Origin: Candidatus Cloacimonetes bacterium 4572_55
Lineage (GTDB): Bacteria > 4572-55
Assembly: GCA_002084765.1 (NCBI GenBank)
Contig: NBMB01000060.1
Span: forward strand, 1 to 42,993
Direction: 5' to 3'
Length of the DNA: 42,993 nucleotides
The position numbers and the translations under genes were made by a program. Below are positions 33,594 through 42,826 of the stretch, piece after piece (the first letter of the stretch is position 1; each line of letters begins with the position of its first letter). The notes under the pieces were generated by a model. It was not told the origin of the DNA. It saw only the letters and a program-made list of their open reading frames with translations, and made no database searches.

Positions 33594-35522
33594 TTGCCAA
33601 ACCTGGCGTTTTTTCGAGAAAAAATTAAGAGAGAGATCGCGCCAATATCTCCGCCAATACCTCCAGTGGGGTCATTCCCTTTTTTAGTCAGGCTATTCCA
33701 TATCCTCATAAATATTTCTATCAGCGTCTTTGCAGTGACAAACGCCCAGGCCGATCCCGGATATCGTATTGAGTATCAACGGCAACGGGATGAAAGCGAG
33801 TTGTCGCATTTTTTTCGGGGCGATTTCCATCTCTCAGGAGGTCTGCGCCTTATGACCGATCAATCTCGGCAGGAGGAGAGCAATACCACCCTCAAGAGGG
33901 AAGGAACTCGCTGGAAAATCGACTGGCGGTTGAGCCGAATGATTGCGGACAGTCTGCGCTTTAACCTGAAATTGGCAGGCTCTCGCATCACGGATAAGCG
34001 AAAGCAGACCGCCTACTCTGCGGCTTACCGATCCACAACAGCGCATCGGACAGCCGGATTTACTCTTGACTATCGCCATAAAAAGCATCTCTCACTTACC
34101 GGCGAAATCGGATATGACGACGACAGTTACGACCGCCCAGGCGACGAAATACAATCCAACGACCGCGGTAGATATATGAAGGGAGAGCTGGCTTTTCAGA
34201 TGAGCCGAAATGACCAACTGGAAAGTGAACTGCTGTTTTCCGCATACCGAAGTTATCGAGATATACGAAGAAATGTGGAGCGCAAAGTTCGTGGCTCTAT
34301 TGATTATTGGTCATGGTCTGCGATTCCGAATGCGGCATGGGAATTTGAGTTTTTTTATTCGGAATATGACTTTCCCGGAAGCGGTGGAATCGAGCGTCGA
34401 ACAATCCGTCTTGCCGATCATCAATGCACGCTCTCTGGGTCGCCTCTCTCTGGCATCGTTTATGAGGGCGCGGCGCATTATCGGCACAATTCAGCCGATT
34501 ACGATAGCGTATCATACGTGGTCGGAATCAACCGCAAAGATTACGAGCGCACGCAATATGATCTGAACGGTTCGTTACGATTTCGGTGGAAAGATCGGGC
34601 TTTCGTCTCGCTCAGCGGTCTGATTGATTGGCAAGATCGGGATTATAATCGCTCTCATATCAATGATTTGGAGACGTTCCGGAGACGCGCTGCAGGTCGG
34701 ATCGTTTACGAATTCGCTCAGTCTGACACCCTGCTTTTTACCGGAACTTACGAGCTGCTCCAGCACACCTGTCCAGACAGCAACAGTCGGTCGGATCGGG
34801 ATGTTGTGAATTGGGGAGGATCCGCGTCATGGGCGCATCATTTTCTCGGGTCCTTTCGATATCATTTTAAGGCAAATATAATCGAGACGCACCTGATCAA
34901 TCTCTCGCGCTTTTCCTCGGCTGGAAATCATCGCTCCATTTCCTATAAACTTTCTTCTCGATTAATTTATCAGAGAATGACTGGACTGACTCTGAAACAA
35001 AGTCTGGAATTGGACGCCAATTATATTATTTATGACTTTCCGACTCTTAATGCGGGAGACCCGTTGCAAGAAAGCAAAATAAATCTGAATGATCAGTTGA
35101 TCCGGCGTTTCTCGTATATCTCAGAAGCTCGGTTTGATTTTGGTCAATATTTTGAGCTAAAGCTTGCATATCGTTATGAACCGCAGGATCATGGCGGATA
35201 TCGTTACTCTCTTCCGGAAAACGAGCGTTTCTATCAACCCAACCGGGAACAATTGACCGATGTTCTGACTGCCCGGCTGAAATATCGAATCGATCCTGCT
35301 CTGACTGTTGAGCCATTTTACAGCTTTCAGGAGTCCCGGCTTTGGGGATTATCTGGATCGGATCGGTTGCCGATCTCAAAACGAGAGCAACAAAATATCG
35401 GATTGCGTCTGAGATACAATACTAAAAGCGTGCATCTGCAAGCATACCTAAATCGGATTGTTCGCAGATATTTGCCGAACTATTGGCTTACGGAATGTGT
35501 CATGACTCTCTATTTTCCCTAA
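33594..35522 (+). CDS. Outer-membrane beta-barrel protein of unknown function
   Basis: A 642-residue protein with an N-terminal hydrophobic segment (~28-48, LVRLFHILINISISVFAVTN, ending AQADPG) that serves as signal peptide. The rest is almost entirely predicted beta-strand of the barrel type, with alternating aromatic/charged strands (KIDWRLSRMIADSLRFNLKL, GELAFQMSRNDQLESELLFS, FELKLAYRYEPQDHGGYRYS) and a C-terminus WLTECVMTLYFP. The start is TTG at 33594 behind GGGGGA; no ATG lies near the signal peptide. I do not recognise the family. It may be a porin-like or surface-assembly protein. Confidence 0.7.
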   Translation: MPNLAFFREKIKREIAPISPPIPPVGSFPFLVRLFHILINISISVFAVTNAQADPGYRIEYQRQRDESELSHFFRGDFHLSGGLRLMTDQSRQEESNTTLKREGTRWKIDWRLSRMIADSLRFNLKLAGSRITDKRKQTAYSAAYRSTTAHRTAGFTLDYRHKKHLSLTGEIGYDDDSYDRPGDEIQSNDRGRYMKGELAFQMSRNDQLESELLFSAYRSYRDIRRNVERKVRGSIDYWSWSAIPNAAWEFEFFYSEYDFPGSGGIERRTIRLADHQCTLSGSPLSGIVYEGAAHYRHNSADYDSVSYVVGINRKDYERTQYDLNGSLRFRWKDRAFVSLSGLIDWQDRDYNRSHINDLETFRRRAAGRIVYEFAQSDTLLFTGTYELLQHTCPDSNSRSDRDVVNWGGSASWAHHFLGSFRYHFKANIIETHLINLSRFSSAGNHRSISYKLSSRLIYQRMTGLTLKQSLELDANYIIYDFPTLNAGDPLQESKINLNDQLIRRFSYISEARFDFGQYFELKLAYRYEPQDHGGYRYSLPENERFYQPNREQLTDVLTARLKYRIDPALTVEPFYSFQESRLWGLSGSDRLPISKREQQNIGLRLRYNTKSVHLQAYLNRIVRRYLPNYWLTECVMTLYFP

Positions 35523-35761
35523 AAGGTTGACGGCGAATAGGATATTCTCGAACTGGTTGCCGGGTGTGCCCATCGAGATTGTCCGATCCTAAGCAGCAAC
35601 TCTATTACTTAATTCTCACCGTCGAAACGAAAATAGGTTGCGCCTTTGCCTTTTGCTTATTAGATTTGCACTGTTCGCAGGGGGATCATCCGTGTGTGGT
35701 TCCGACTCGATCGGGTAAATTGACGACGATTAGTGATACGAAATCAACAAAGGAACAAGGA

Positions 35762-36631
35762 ATGAAACGGACGTTATTTTTTATTTTATCGATTTTTCTA
35801 TTAGCGACAAACGGATGTTCGATCAACAAAATTGCCGTTGGGGTCATGGACGATATTCTTCAAAACGGCGTAACCGCGATGAGCGAGGAGAGCGACGTCC
35901 AATTGGCAAAGGATGCTTTTCCCGGAAATCTGAAGCTGTTAGAGGCGTTGATCAAAAGCGATCCGGAGAATACAGATGTTTTGCTCATGGCTGCGCAAGG
36001 TTATGGCGGGTATGCGATTGCATTTGTGGAGGAAGAAGACCCGGAGCGGGCGTCCAAACTCTATTTGCGAGGGAAAAAATATGCGCTCATGGCGTTGCAG
36101 CAAAAAAACAAATCGATTTATCAGAGTCTGGAAAAGCCGCTCGCAGATTTTGAAAACGAGCTGATGAAAGCCAAAAAGAAAGATACGCCCTGGCTTTTTT
36201 GGCTGGCTTATAACTGGATATCATACATCAATCTGAACAAGACGTCAGTGCGGGCGATTGGTGACCTGCCAAAAGTATTGGCAATTATGGAGCGAGTCAT
36301 TGAGCTGGACCCGGGCTATTATTATGGCGGCGCGCATCTTTCTTTGGGAGCCTATTACGGATCTTTGCCGAAAATGATGGGCGGAGATCCGGAAATCGCA
36401 AAAAATCATTTTCAGAAAGCGATGGAATTAACCGATCATAAATTTTTATTAACAAAAGTCTATTTTGCCCAATTTTACGCCCGAAACGTCTTCGACGAGG
36501 AGCTTTTTGACTCTCTCCTCAACGGGGTGATCGAAGCACCGGACGATATTTTACCTGAGCAAAATCTGACAAATATGATTGCCAAGCAGCGTGCCCGGAG
36601 GTTGCTGGCTCAAAAAGAGGAATTGTTTTAA
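35762..36631 (+). CDS. tatT: TRAP transporter TatT-like TPR lipoprotein
   Basis: A 289-residue lipoprotein with lipobox LLATNGC (Cys19) and helical TPR-like repeats (LLEALIKSDPENTDVLLMAA; VIELDPGYYYGGAHLSLGAY; FQKAMELTD). This matches the TatT component of TPR-associated TRAP transporters, known from Treponema (Tp0956). TatT forms a periplasmic partner of the binding protein, thought to deliver hydrophobic ligands. The DctP-type gene follows after 22 bases, then DctQ and DctM genes, so all four components are present. I start at the ATG at 35762 with AAGGA upstream rather than further up in the open frame. Confidence 0.88.
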   Translation: MKRTLFFILSIFLLATNGCSINKIAVGVMDDILQNGVTAMSEESDVQLAKDAFPGNLKLLEALIKSDPENTDVLLMAAQGYGGYAIAFVEEEDPERASKLYLRGKKYALMALQQKNKSIYQSLEKPLADFENELMKAKKKDTPWLFWLAYNWISYINLNKTSVRAIGDLPKVLAIMERVIELDPGYYYGGAHLSLGAYYGSLPKMMGGDPEIAKNHFQKAMELTDHKFLLTKVYFAQFYARNVFDEELFDSLLNGVIEAPDDILPEQNLTNMIAKQRARRLLAQKEELF

Positions 36632-36653
36632 AACTTAATTGAGGAGAAAGATT

Positions 36654-37664
36654 TTGAAAAAGAAAATGTTTCAACTGATCCTGTCCTGTCTGTTTGTCGG
36701 TATGATAATCGGTCAAGCGCACGCCAAAACGCATAAGATCAAGTTTGCGACGCTTGCGCCGGAAGGCACGACATGGATGGAAATTATGAACGAAATGAAT
36801 GACGAGCTGAAAGCGGAGACCGGCGGGGATGTTCAGTTCAAAATTTACCCTGGCGGCGTGATGGGCGATGAAAAAGATGTGGTCAGAAAGATCCGAGCGG
36901 GACAACTGCACAGTGCTGGTTTTACCGGCAACGGCTTAGGCGAGATTTTGCCCGACATCCGAGTGATGGAACTCCCCTTTCTGTTCGACTCGACAGATGA
37001 GATCGATTGTGTCATTGAGAAACTTTACGATGACTTTTCCGATCGTTTTGAGAAAAAGGGCTTTGTGCTGCTGGGATGGGCGGAAGTCGGTTTTGTGCAT
37101 GTCTTTAGTCAAAAACCGATTCAATCGAAAAAAGACTTGGACCGCGTCAAGCTCTGGACATGGGAGGGCGATAAATTGGCGGAGACAACCTTCCGCAACC
37201 TGGGCGTTTCTCCCATCCCTTTATCCGTGACCGATGTGATGACCTCGCTGCAAACCGGTCTGGTCGATGCGTTTTACGCCTCGCCCTTAGGCGCATTGGC
37301 TCTGCAATGGCACACCAAAGCCAAGTATATGTCCATGTTGCGCATTACGAATGCATCCGGCGCGGTGTTGGTCAGCAAAAAAATGTTCGACAAACTCACC
37401 ACGGAGCAACAAGTCATCCTGAAAAAAGTCTGCAAAAAGCACCTTCGCCGATTGGTCGAATCCACTCGCAGAGATAACGACGACGCGATCAAAATTATCG
37501 AAGAAAGCGGGGTAAAGTTGACTCCCGAGCCAGAAGATGATGAGCTTGAAAATTTTAAGAACATCAACTCTGAGGTGCAGAAAGAACTGACCGGCAAGCT
37601 GTTTGATCAAGAGATTCTGGATAAAACCCTTGAAAATCTGAAAAATTGCCGAGAAAATCAATAA
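36654..37664 (+). CDS. dctP: TRAP transporter substrate-binding protein DctP/TatP
   Basis: A 336-residue periplasmic binding protein. A signal peptide (~1-24, ending AHA) precedes KIKFATLAPEGTTWMEIMNE, YPGGVMGDEKDVVRKIRAGQ and DAFYASPLGALALQWHTKAK, as in DctP-family proteins. The usual arginine that holds carboxylate ligands is not obvious to me, fitting a TPAT-type binder with another ligand. The start is TTG at 36654, seven bases after AGGAGA; an ATG occurs at 36666. It sits between tatT and the membrane genes. Confidence 0.9.
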   Translation: MKKKMFQLILSCLFVGMIIGQAHAKTHKIKFATLAPEGTTWMEIMNEMNDELKAETGGDVQFKIYPGGVMGDEKDVVRKIRAGQLHSAGFTGNGLGEILPDIRVMELPFLFDSTDEIDCVIEKLYDDFSDRFEKKGFVLLGWAEVGFVHVFSQKPIQSKKDLDRVKLWTWEGDKLAETTFRNLGVSPIPLSVTDVMTSLQTGLVDAFYASPLGALALQWHTKAKYMSMLRITNASGAVLVSKKMFDKLTTEQQVILKKVCKKHLRRLVESTRRDNDDAIKIIEESGVKLTPEPEDDELENFKNINSEVQKELTGKLFDQEILDKTLENLKNCRENQ

Positions 37665-37690
37665 CGCCAATGCGCATTATCACTCCGGGC

Positions 37691-37712
37691 GATAAATCTG
37701 CGTAATCTAAGG
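37691..37712 (+). repeat. Dispersed 'ATCTGCG' repeat, copy 3
   Basis: GATAAATCTGCGTAATCTAA, partly degenerate, ending a few bases before the dctQ start within the TRAP operon. Confidence 0.5.
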
Positions 37713-37718
37713 AAATTT

Positions 37719-38246
37719 ATGGAGTTATCAAAAAATATCAAAAAACTAGACCAATATCTTGCCGGATTCGAATCCGCGCTGTTGGTATTGATCCTCACGG
37801 TTATGATCTTGCTGGGATTTATACAGATCATTCTTCGCAATTTTTTTGATACCGGCATCAGTTGGGGGGACCCCTTCCTGCGTCATACTGTTCTCTGGAT
37901 CGGGTTCCTCGGCGCGTCTCTCTCCACCGCTCGACAGAGGCATATCAACATCGATGCGGTATCGCGCCTTTTGTCTCCAAGGGGAAAAGTGGTCGCAAGC
38001 ATCGTGGCGAACGTAACCGCTGTCACAGTATCGGTTTTTCTTACACGAGCCGCGTATATCTTTGTTCAGGACGAGAGAACCTATGAGTCCATAGCGTTTG
38101 GAAACGCGCCGTCTTGGATACTCCAACTCATTATACCGATTGGCTTTGCGATCATCGCTATACGCTTTTTCGGTCACACCGTATCGGATATCATTCGGTT
38201 GATAAAAAACGAACCGCTTCCAGATAGAGAGGGAGTTCCGATATGA
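37719..38246 (+). CDS. dctQ: TRAP transporter small membrane subunit DctQ
   Basis: A 175-residue protein with four membrane helices, the DctQ layout: ALLVLILTVMILLGFIQIIL (~19-38), LRHTVLWIGFLGASLSTARQ (~53-72), KVVASIVANVTAVTVSVFLT (~90-109) and LQLIIPIGFAIIAIRFFGHT (~135-154). The HINIDAVS segment after the second helix is typical. It scaffolds the large permease. The last four bases overlap the DctM gene (ATGA), implying coupled translation. Confidence 0.92.
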   Translation: MELSKNIKKLDQYLAGFESALLVLILTVMILLGFIQIILRNFFDTGISWGDPFLRHTVLWIGFLGASLSTARQRHINIDAVSRLLSPRGKVVASIVANVTAVTVSVFLTRAAYIFVQDERTYESIAFGNAPSWILQLIIPIGFAIIAIRFFGHTVSDIIRLIKNEPLPDREGVPI

Positions 38247-39523
38247 CCATGATCTTGATCGGAATCGTATTTTTGCTATTGGCGTTGATTGGAACGCCCC
38301 TTTTTGTGATAATCGGCGGGATAGCGTTGCTCGCCTTTTATTCAGCGGACATCAACTCATCCGCGGTCATCATCGAACTCTATCGGATGGCAAGCGCGCC
38401 GACACTGCTCGCCATTCCCCTATTTACCTTTGCCGGTTACATGCTGGCGGAGAGCAAATCCCCTAAGCGAATCGTGGCTCTGGCAAACAGCTTTGTCGGG
38501 TGGATGCCAGGCGGATTGGCGGTAGTCTCACTCATCTCCTGCGCTTTTTTCACTGCATTCACAGGCGCATCCGGCGTGACTATCATAGCCATGGGGGGAT
38601 TGCTCTACCCGATTCTTATCAAAGAAAGCTACTCAGAAAAATTTAGCCTGGGGTTATTAACCACCTCAGGATCATTGGGCTTACTCTTCCCGCCCAGCTT
38701 GCCGATCATTTTATATGGATTGGTTTCAGGAACCAGCATTGATAAACTTTTCCTGGCAGGCGTCCTTCCCGGAGCTCTTTTTGTCGCAATCCTGGCGATA
38801 TATAGCGGAGCTGTTGGGGGTCGATCCGGAAAAATTGAACGCCATCGATTTGATTGGAAAGTCGTCGGGAAAGCTATGCGAGGCGCGATCTGGGAAATCC
38901 CGCTGCCCTTCATCATCCTCGGCGGCATATACGGCGGATTTTTCACCGCTACCGAAGCCGCGGCGATCACCGCGTTTTATGTGACAATCGTCGAGACCCT
39001 GATCTACCGGGACCTGCACCCGGTGAGAGATGTTCCGCGCATCATGCAGGAAAGCATGATCCTGGTCGGCGGAATTCTGATAATTCTGGGGACCGCGCTG
39101 GGGTTGACCAATTATCTGGTCGATGAAGAAATTCCTATGAAAATTCTGGATTTGATGCGGAATTACATCAACAGCAAACTCGTTTTCCTGATCGTGCTCA
39201 ACCTCTTCTTGATTGTTGTCGGTTGCTTGATGGACATTTTTTCTGCAATTATCGTCGTGGTGCCGCTGATTATCCCGATAGCAAGAGAATTCGGCGTAGA
39301 CCCTGTGCATCTTGGGATCATTTTCTTAGCCAATTTGGAGATCGGATACATGACGCCGCCAGTTGGTCTGAATCTATTTATATCCAGCTTCCGATTCAAT
39401 AAGCCAGTCATCACCCTGTATCGAGCCACGTTACCCTTTTTGCTCCTCTTGCTGATTGGACTGATAATCATCACTTATGTGCCACAACTCAGCCTATTTT
39501 TGGTTGAATTAATGGGAAAATAA
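38243..39523 (+). CDS. dctM: TRAP transporter large permease subunit DctM
   Basis: A 426-residue integral membrane protein with about twelve hydrophobic segments, the Na+-coupled permease of TRAP systems. Typical motifs are AIPLFTFAGYMLAES (~56-70), FTAFTGASGVTIIAMGGLLY (~103-122), LGLLFPPSLPIILYG (~149-163) and LANLEIGYMTPPVGLNLF (~365-382). Length is normal. It completes the tatT-dctP-dctQ-dctM set. Confidence 0.94.
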   Translation: MTMILIGIVFLLLALIGTPLFVIIGGIALLAFYSADINSSAVIIELYRMASAPTLLAIPLFTFAGYMLAESKSPKRIVALANSFVGWMPGGLAVVSLISCAFFTAFTGASGVTIIAMGGLLYPILIKESYSEKFSLGLLTTSGSLGLLFPPSLPIILYGLVSGTSIDKLFLAGVLPGALFVAILAIYSGAVGGRSGKIERHRFDWKVVGKAMRGAIWEIPLPFIILGGIYGGFFTATEAAAITAFYVTIVETLIYRDLHPVRDVPRIMQESMILVGGILIILGTALGLTNYLVDEEIPMKILDLMRNYINSKLVFLIVLNLFLIVVGCLMDIFSAIIVVVPLIIPIAREFGVDPVHLGIIFLANLEIGYMTPPVGLNLFISSFRFNKPVITLYRATLPFLLLLLIGLIIITYVPQLSLFLVELMGK

Positions 39524-39582
39524 TAATTTATATTTAGCAATTAATTTTTAATATTTAATATTTTAATGGAGAAATTGAAAAA

Positions 39583-40794
39583 ATGGGGAATTCTACCTCA
39601 AATATACAGGCTGTTATCCAGCTGAAACCGAATCGGGACAAGTTGCTTCGCTCGCGTCATCCGTGGGTTTTTTCTGGGGCTATCGCCAAAAGACAGGGCG
39701 CGCCGAAATCTGGTCAAGTTGTATCTGTTGTCGATTCTTACGATAAGTTCATAGGCTATGGGAGTTATAGCCCACGCTCTAATATACGCGTTCGCCTATT
39801 GGAATGGAATGAGTCGAACCGGATCGACGAAAATTGGTGGCAAGACCGGCTGGCGCAGGCGATTGCGAGACGCGGAAATCTGGCTAAGATAAAGGGCTTG
39901 AACAGCTATCGACTGATCTATAGCGAAGCTGACTTGCTTCCCGGGTTGATCGTGGATAAATACAACGATTTCCTTGTCATGCAGACGTTGACCGTGGGCA
40001 TGGAAAAGCTCAAAATGACGCTGGCGGAGATGCTTTTTGATCTCGTTAAACCGGCTGGTATTTATGAACGGAGCGACAGCCCTATGAGACGGGAAGAGGG
40101 GCTAAAGCCTTGTGTCGGAAAGGTGTGCGGCGATGAACCACCGCCTGAGATCGAGGTCAAGGAGAGCGGATTTTGGTATGGGGCAAACCTGCGGACAGGG
40201 CATAAGACCGGCTTTTATCTGGATCAAAGGGACAATCGTCGAATCATTGCGTTATATGCGCGCGACCGCCGGGTTCTTGACTGCTTTTCCTATACCGGCT
40301 CCTTTGCCGTGCATTGCCTGGCGAGCGGAGCGCAACACGTGACCCTGATTGACTCGTCGAGAAACGCGTTGGAAGTGGCTTCTGAAAATATGCGACGCAA
40401 CAAAATACGCGAGGATCGCAGTGAATTCGTCCGAGCTGACCTTTTTAATCAGCTCAGAGTCTATCGCGATCAAAATAGAAAATTTGATATGGTTATTCTG
40501 GATCCGCCAAAACTGGCTCCGCGTCGATCCGATCTCAACAAAGCTGAGCGAGCCTATAAAGACGCCAATCTGATTGGTATGAAGCTGCTGGTTCCCGGAG
40601 GAATTCTCGCGACTTTTTCCTGTTCCGCCGCGATTGATCCGACCAACTTTCGCCGGATTGTCGCCTGGGCAGGAAGCGACGCGGGAAGAGAAATCCATCT
40701 GTTGCGACAACTGAGCCAGGGAGAAGATCATCCGATCCGCCTCTCATTTCCTGAGTCTGAATATTTGAAAGGCTTGGTCTGTCGGATATTATGA
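39583..40794 (+). CDS. rlmI: Class I SAM-dependent 23S rRNA cytosine methyltransferase (RlmI-like)
   Basis: A 403-residue protein. The N-terminal PUA domain (~10-85; RHPWVFSGAI, GYGSYSPRSNIRVRLL) precedes an EEHEP-like region (SEADLLPGLIVDKYNDFLV) and a Rossmann methyltransferase with GFYLDQRDNRRI (~210), VLDCFSYTGSFAVHCL (~230-245), ILDPPKLA (~305) and the catalytic Cys in FSCSAAI (~347). Relatives methylate C5 of cytosine 1962 in 23S rRNA. Family features and length agree. Confidence 0.93.
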   Translation: MGNSTSNIQAVIQLKPNRDKLLRSRHPWVFSGAIAKRQGAPKSGQVVSVVDSYDKFIGYGSYSPRSNIRVRLLEWNESNRIDENWWQDRLAQAIARRGNLAKIKGLNSYRLIYSEADLLPGLIVDKYNDFLVMQTLTVGMEKLKMTLAEMLFDLVKPAGIYERSDSPMRREEGLKPCVGKVCGDEPPPEIEVKESGFWYGANLRTGHKTGFYLDQRDNRRIIALYARDRRVLDCFSYTGSFAVHCLASGAQHVTLIDSSRNALEVASENMRRNKIREDRSEFVRADLFNQLRVYRDQNRKFDMVILDPPKLAPRRSDLNKAERAYKDANLIGMKLLVPGGILATFSCSAAIDPTNFRRIVAWAGSDAGREIHLLRQLSQGEDHPIRLSFPESEYLKGLVCRIL

Positions 40795-40856
40795 CGCGGA
40801 TTTTATGGCTTGTTTCGATCTGAACTATTGCTCGAAAAAATTGAAGGAAAATTGAT

Positions 40857-42722
40857 ATGAATTGCCCCAGCTGTCGCGAACCGATTATAGTATCCGCCGC
40901 CTATTGTTCCCAATGTCGATTTCAGTTTTCCGACGAAATCGTCTCGGAATTGACCGCCTGTTTTCAGTTGAAGCGAGAGTTGATCGACCTAAAATCCACA
41001 TCTCGCCAATTGTCAACGCAAATCAAATCTCTCACCAAAACAGCTCGGCAATTGGAATATCATATCGACGGCAAGCTCAATAAAGATCGGGTCGTAGAGT
41101 CGAAAATCGCGCTCGAATCACAGGAGGTCAGGGAGAAACCTCGCAAAAAAAGAGCGAAAAAAGCAAGAAAGCCATTGATAAAAGTTGACGAAGTGTGGTG
41201 GGGTCAGAAAACCTTGCTGATTTTCGGCATTATCGCCACGGTATTCTCAATTGGTTATTTTCTGAAATATACTTTTGATCAAGGCTGGATTGGACCTGCG
41301 GGTCGCGTCGCGTTGGCATATTTGGCAGGAATCGCCCTTCTCACCGGCGGCGACTATTTCCGACGAAAAGAGTTGAGTCAGTTCGGACTGGCACTCTCCG
41401 GCGGCGGAATCGCGACGCTCTATTTCGCCACATTTGCCGCGTTCCAGATATACGATCCTCCGCTTCTCAGTCAACCTATCGCCTTTTTTCTCATGATACT
41501 GACGACCGTGATCGGCGGGATGCTCGCTGTGAGATACGACTCCAAATGGCTGGCGATACTCGGACTTATTGGCGGATTTCTCACGCCGATCATGCTCGGT
41601 ACCGGATCGTCAAACCAAGTTGCTCTAATGACTTATATGGCCTTCTTAAACATGGGCGTCCTCTTCATATCCTTTTTCAAACAATGGAAGGTTCTGAATA
41701 AGCTGGGATTCATCCTCACCTATATGATTTTCACGGCGTGGATGATTAACAGTTATAAATCGAGCCTCTTTTTATCCACATTCATCTACTTAAACATTTT
41801 TTTTCTGACCTATAGCTTGGCTCCCGTTGCCTATCATCTTTTCAGGCAAAAGGTCAAAAAACAGCCGGACTTGCTCGTTATCCTGATGAACACATTCCTA
41901 TTTCTCGGCTTTCTATTTTGGCTGTATAACGACAGTTCCCTGCTACCGATCGGTGCCACCTGTTTATTTTACGCGGCATTGTTCGGCGCGGTCGCATCCA
42001 CAATCCATCGCCATTTCCAACAACAAACCGGCGGAATCGTTCTTCTGCTCGCAAAAGCGATCCTGCTTCTGACTATCACGATCCCTATCATTTTTTCTGA
42101 ATACTGGGTCACAATCTTTTGGGCAATCCAAACAGTCACTTTTTATTGGGTCGCGCTTCGATTAAAAAATAGTAAACTCCAAAAAGTGAGCTATCTGCTT
42201 ATATTTATAACTCTTATCAGCTTCTATATCGACTATTTCGAGAGCTTTAGCCTAAACGGGGGCTATTGGTATTACATCAACGGATACGGGTTCCGTTTTA
42301 TCCAGCGGATGTTGACCACATGCGCGGTATTAGGCGGCATATTCAGCTTGAGCCGGCTCGCTCTCGCAAACGAGAAAAAACCGATCTTGTTTTATTCTAT
42401 GTTTGGTGTGATGCTGTTTATCGTTCTCAATATCGAAACATCCGCATTTTTCCACGACTATGTATCGTCGGCTCGTTTTGCCGCGATCTCTGTCCTGTGG
42501 GCATTGTTCGCCACGGTGTTAATGATCATGGGATTCGTGCAGAACGTATCCAGTCTGAGAAAAATCTCATTGGGACTATTCGGATTTACCATACTGAAGG
42601 TATTTTTTGTCGATATGGCAAAAACCGCCACGCCGTTCCGAATTCTTTCGTTTGCCGTATTGGGACTCCTGCTGATCGGAGCGTCCTATCTCTATCATAA
42701 ATATCGCGACAGGATCCTTTGA
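40857..42722 (+). CDS. DUF2339 polytopic membrane protein with zinc ribbon
   Basis: A 621-residue protein. An N-terminal zinc ribbon (CPSC at 3-6, CSQC at 17-20) is followed by a helical, probably coiled segment (~28-85), a basic stretch (RKKRAKKARKP) and roughly sixteen or more membrane helices from ~120 to the end. DEVWWGQKTLLIFGIIATVF, GWIGPAGRVALAYLAGIALL and LSGGGIATLYFATFAAF match the DUF2339 family. Its function is unknown. It is the last gene before the right-end repeat. Confidence 0.88.
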   Translation: MNCPSCREPIIVSAAYCSQCRFQFSDEIVSELTACFQLKRELIDLKSTSRQLSTQIKSLTKTARQLEYHIDGKLNKDRVVESKIALESQEVREKPRKKRAKKARKPLIKVDEVWWGQKTLLIFGIIATVFSIGYFLKYTFDQGWIGPAGRVALAYLAGIALLTGGDYFRRKELSQFGLALSGGGIATLYFATFAAFQIYDPPLLSQPIAFFLMILTTVIGGMLAVRYDSKWLAILGLIGGFLTPIMLGTGSSNQVALMTYMAFLNMGVLFISFFKQWKVLNKLGFILTYMIFTAWMINSYKSSLFLSTFIYLNIFFLTYSLAPVAYHLFRQKVKKQPDLLVILMNTFLFLGFLFWLYNDSSLLPIGATCLFYAALFGAVASTIHRHFQQQTGGIVLLLAKAILLLTITIPIIFSEYWVTIFWAIQTVTFYWVALRLKNSKLQKVSYLLIFITLISFYIDYFESFSLNGGYWYYINGYGFRFIQRMLTTCAVLGGIFSLSRLALANEKKPILFYSMFGVMLFIVLNIETSAFFHDYVSSARFAAISVLWALFATVLMIMGFVQNVSSLRKISLGLFGFTILKVFFVDMAKTATPFRILSFAVLGLLLIGASYLYHKYRDRIL

Positions 42723-42826
42723 GAGAAGGAGTTTTCCTTATTTGCCGTGCGGTGCCCTCGATTATAGAGTGGATATACCTATCTCACACTTCAGAGGAAA
42801 CTTTCAGTTTTTTATTATGTCCATTT

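Noticed and set aside
26430-40115. Shared GAGGGGCTAAAGCC strings at about 26434 and 40095, and a similar one at 32364
   Set aside because: Two lie inside conserved coding sequence (rlmI, and the first gene of the membrane operon), so they are probably chance or codon-driven.
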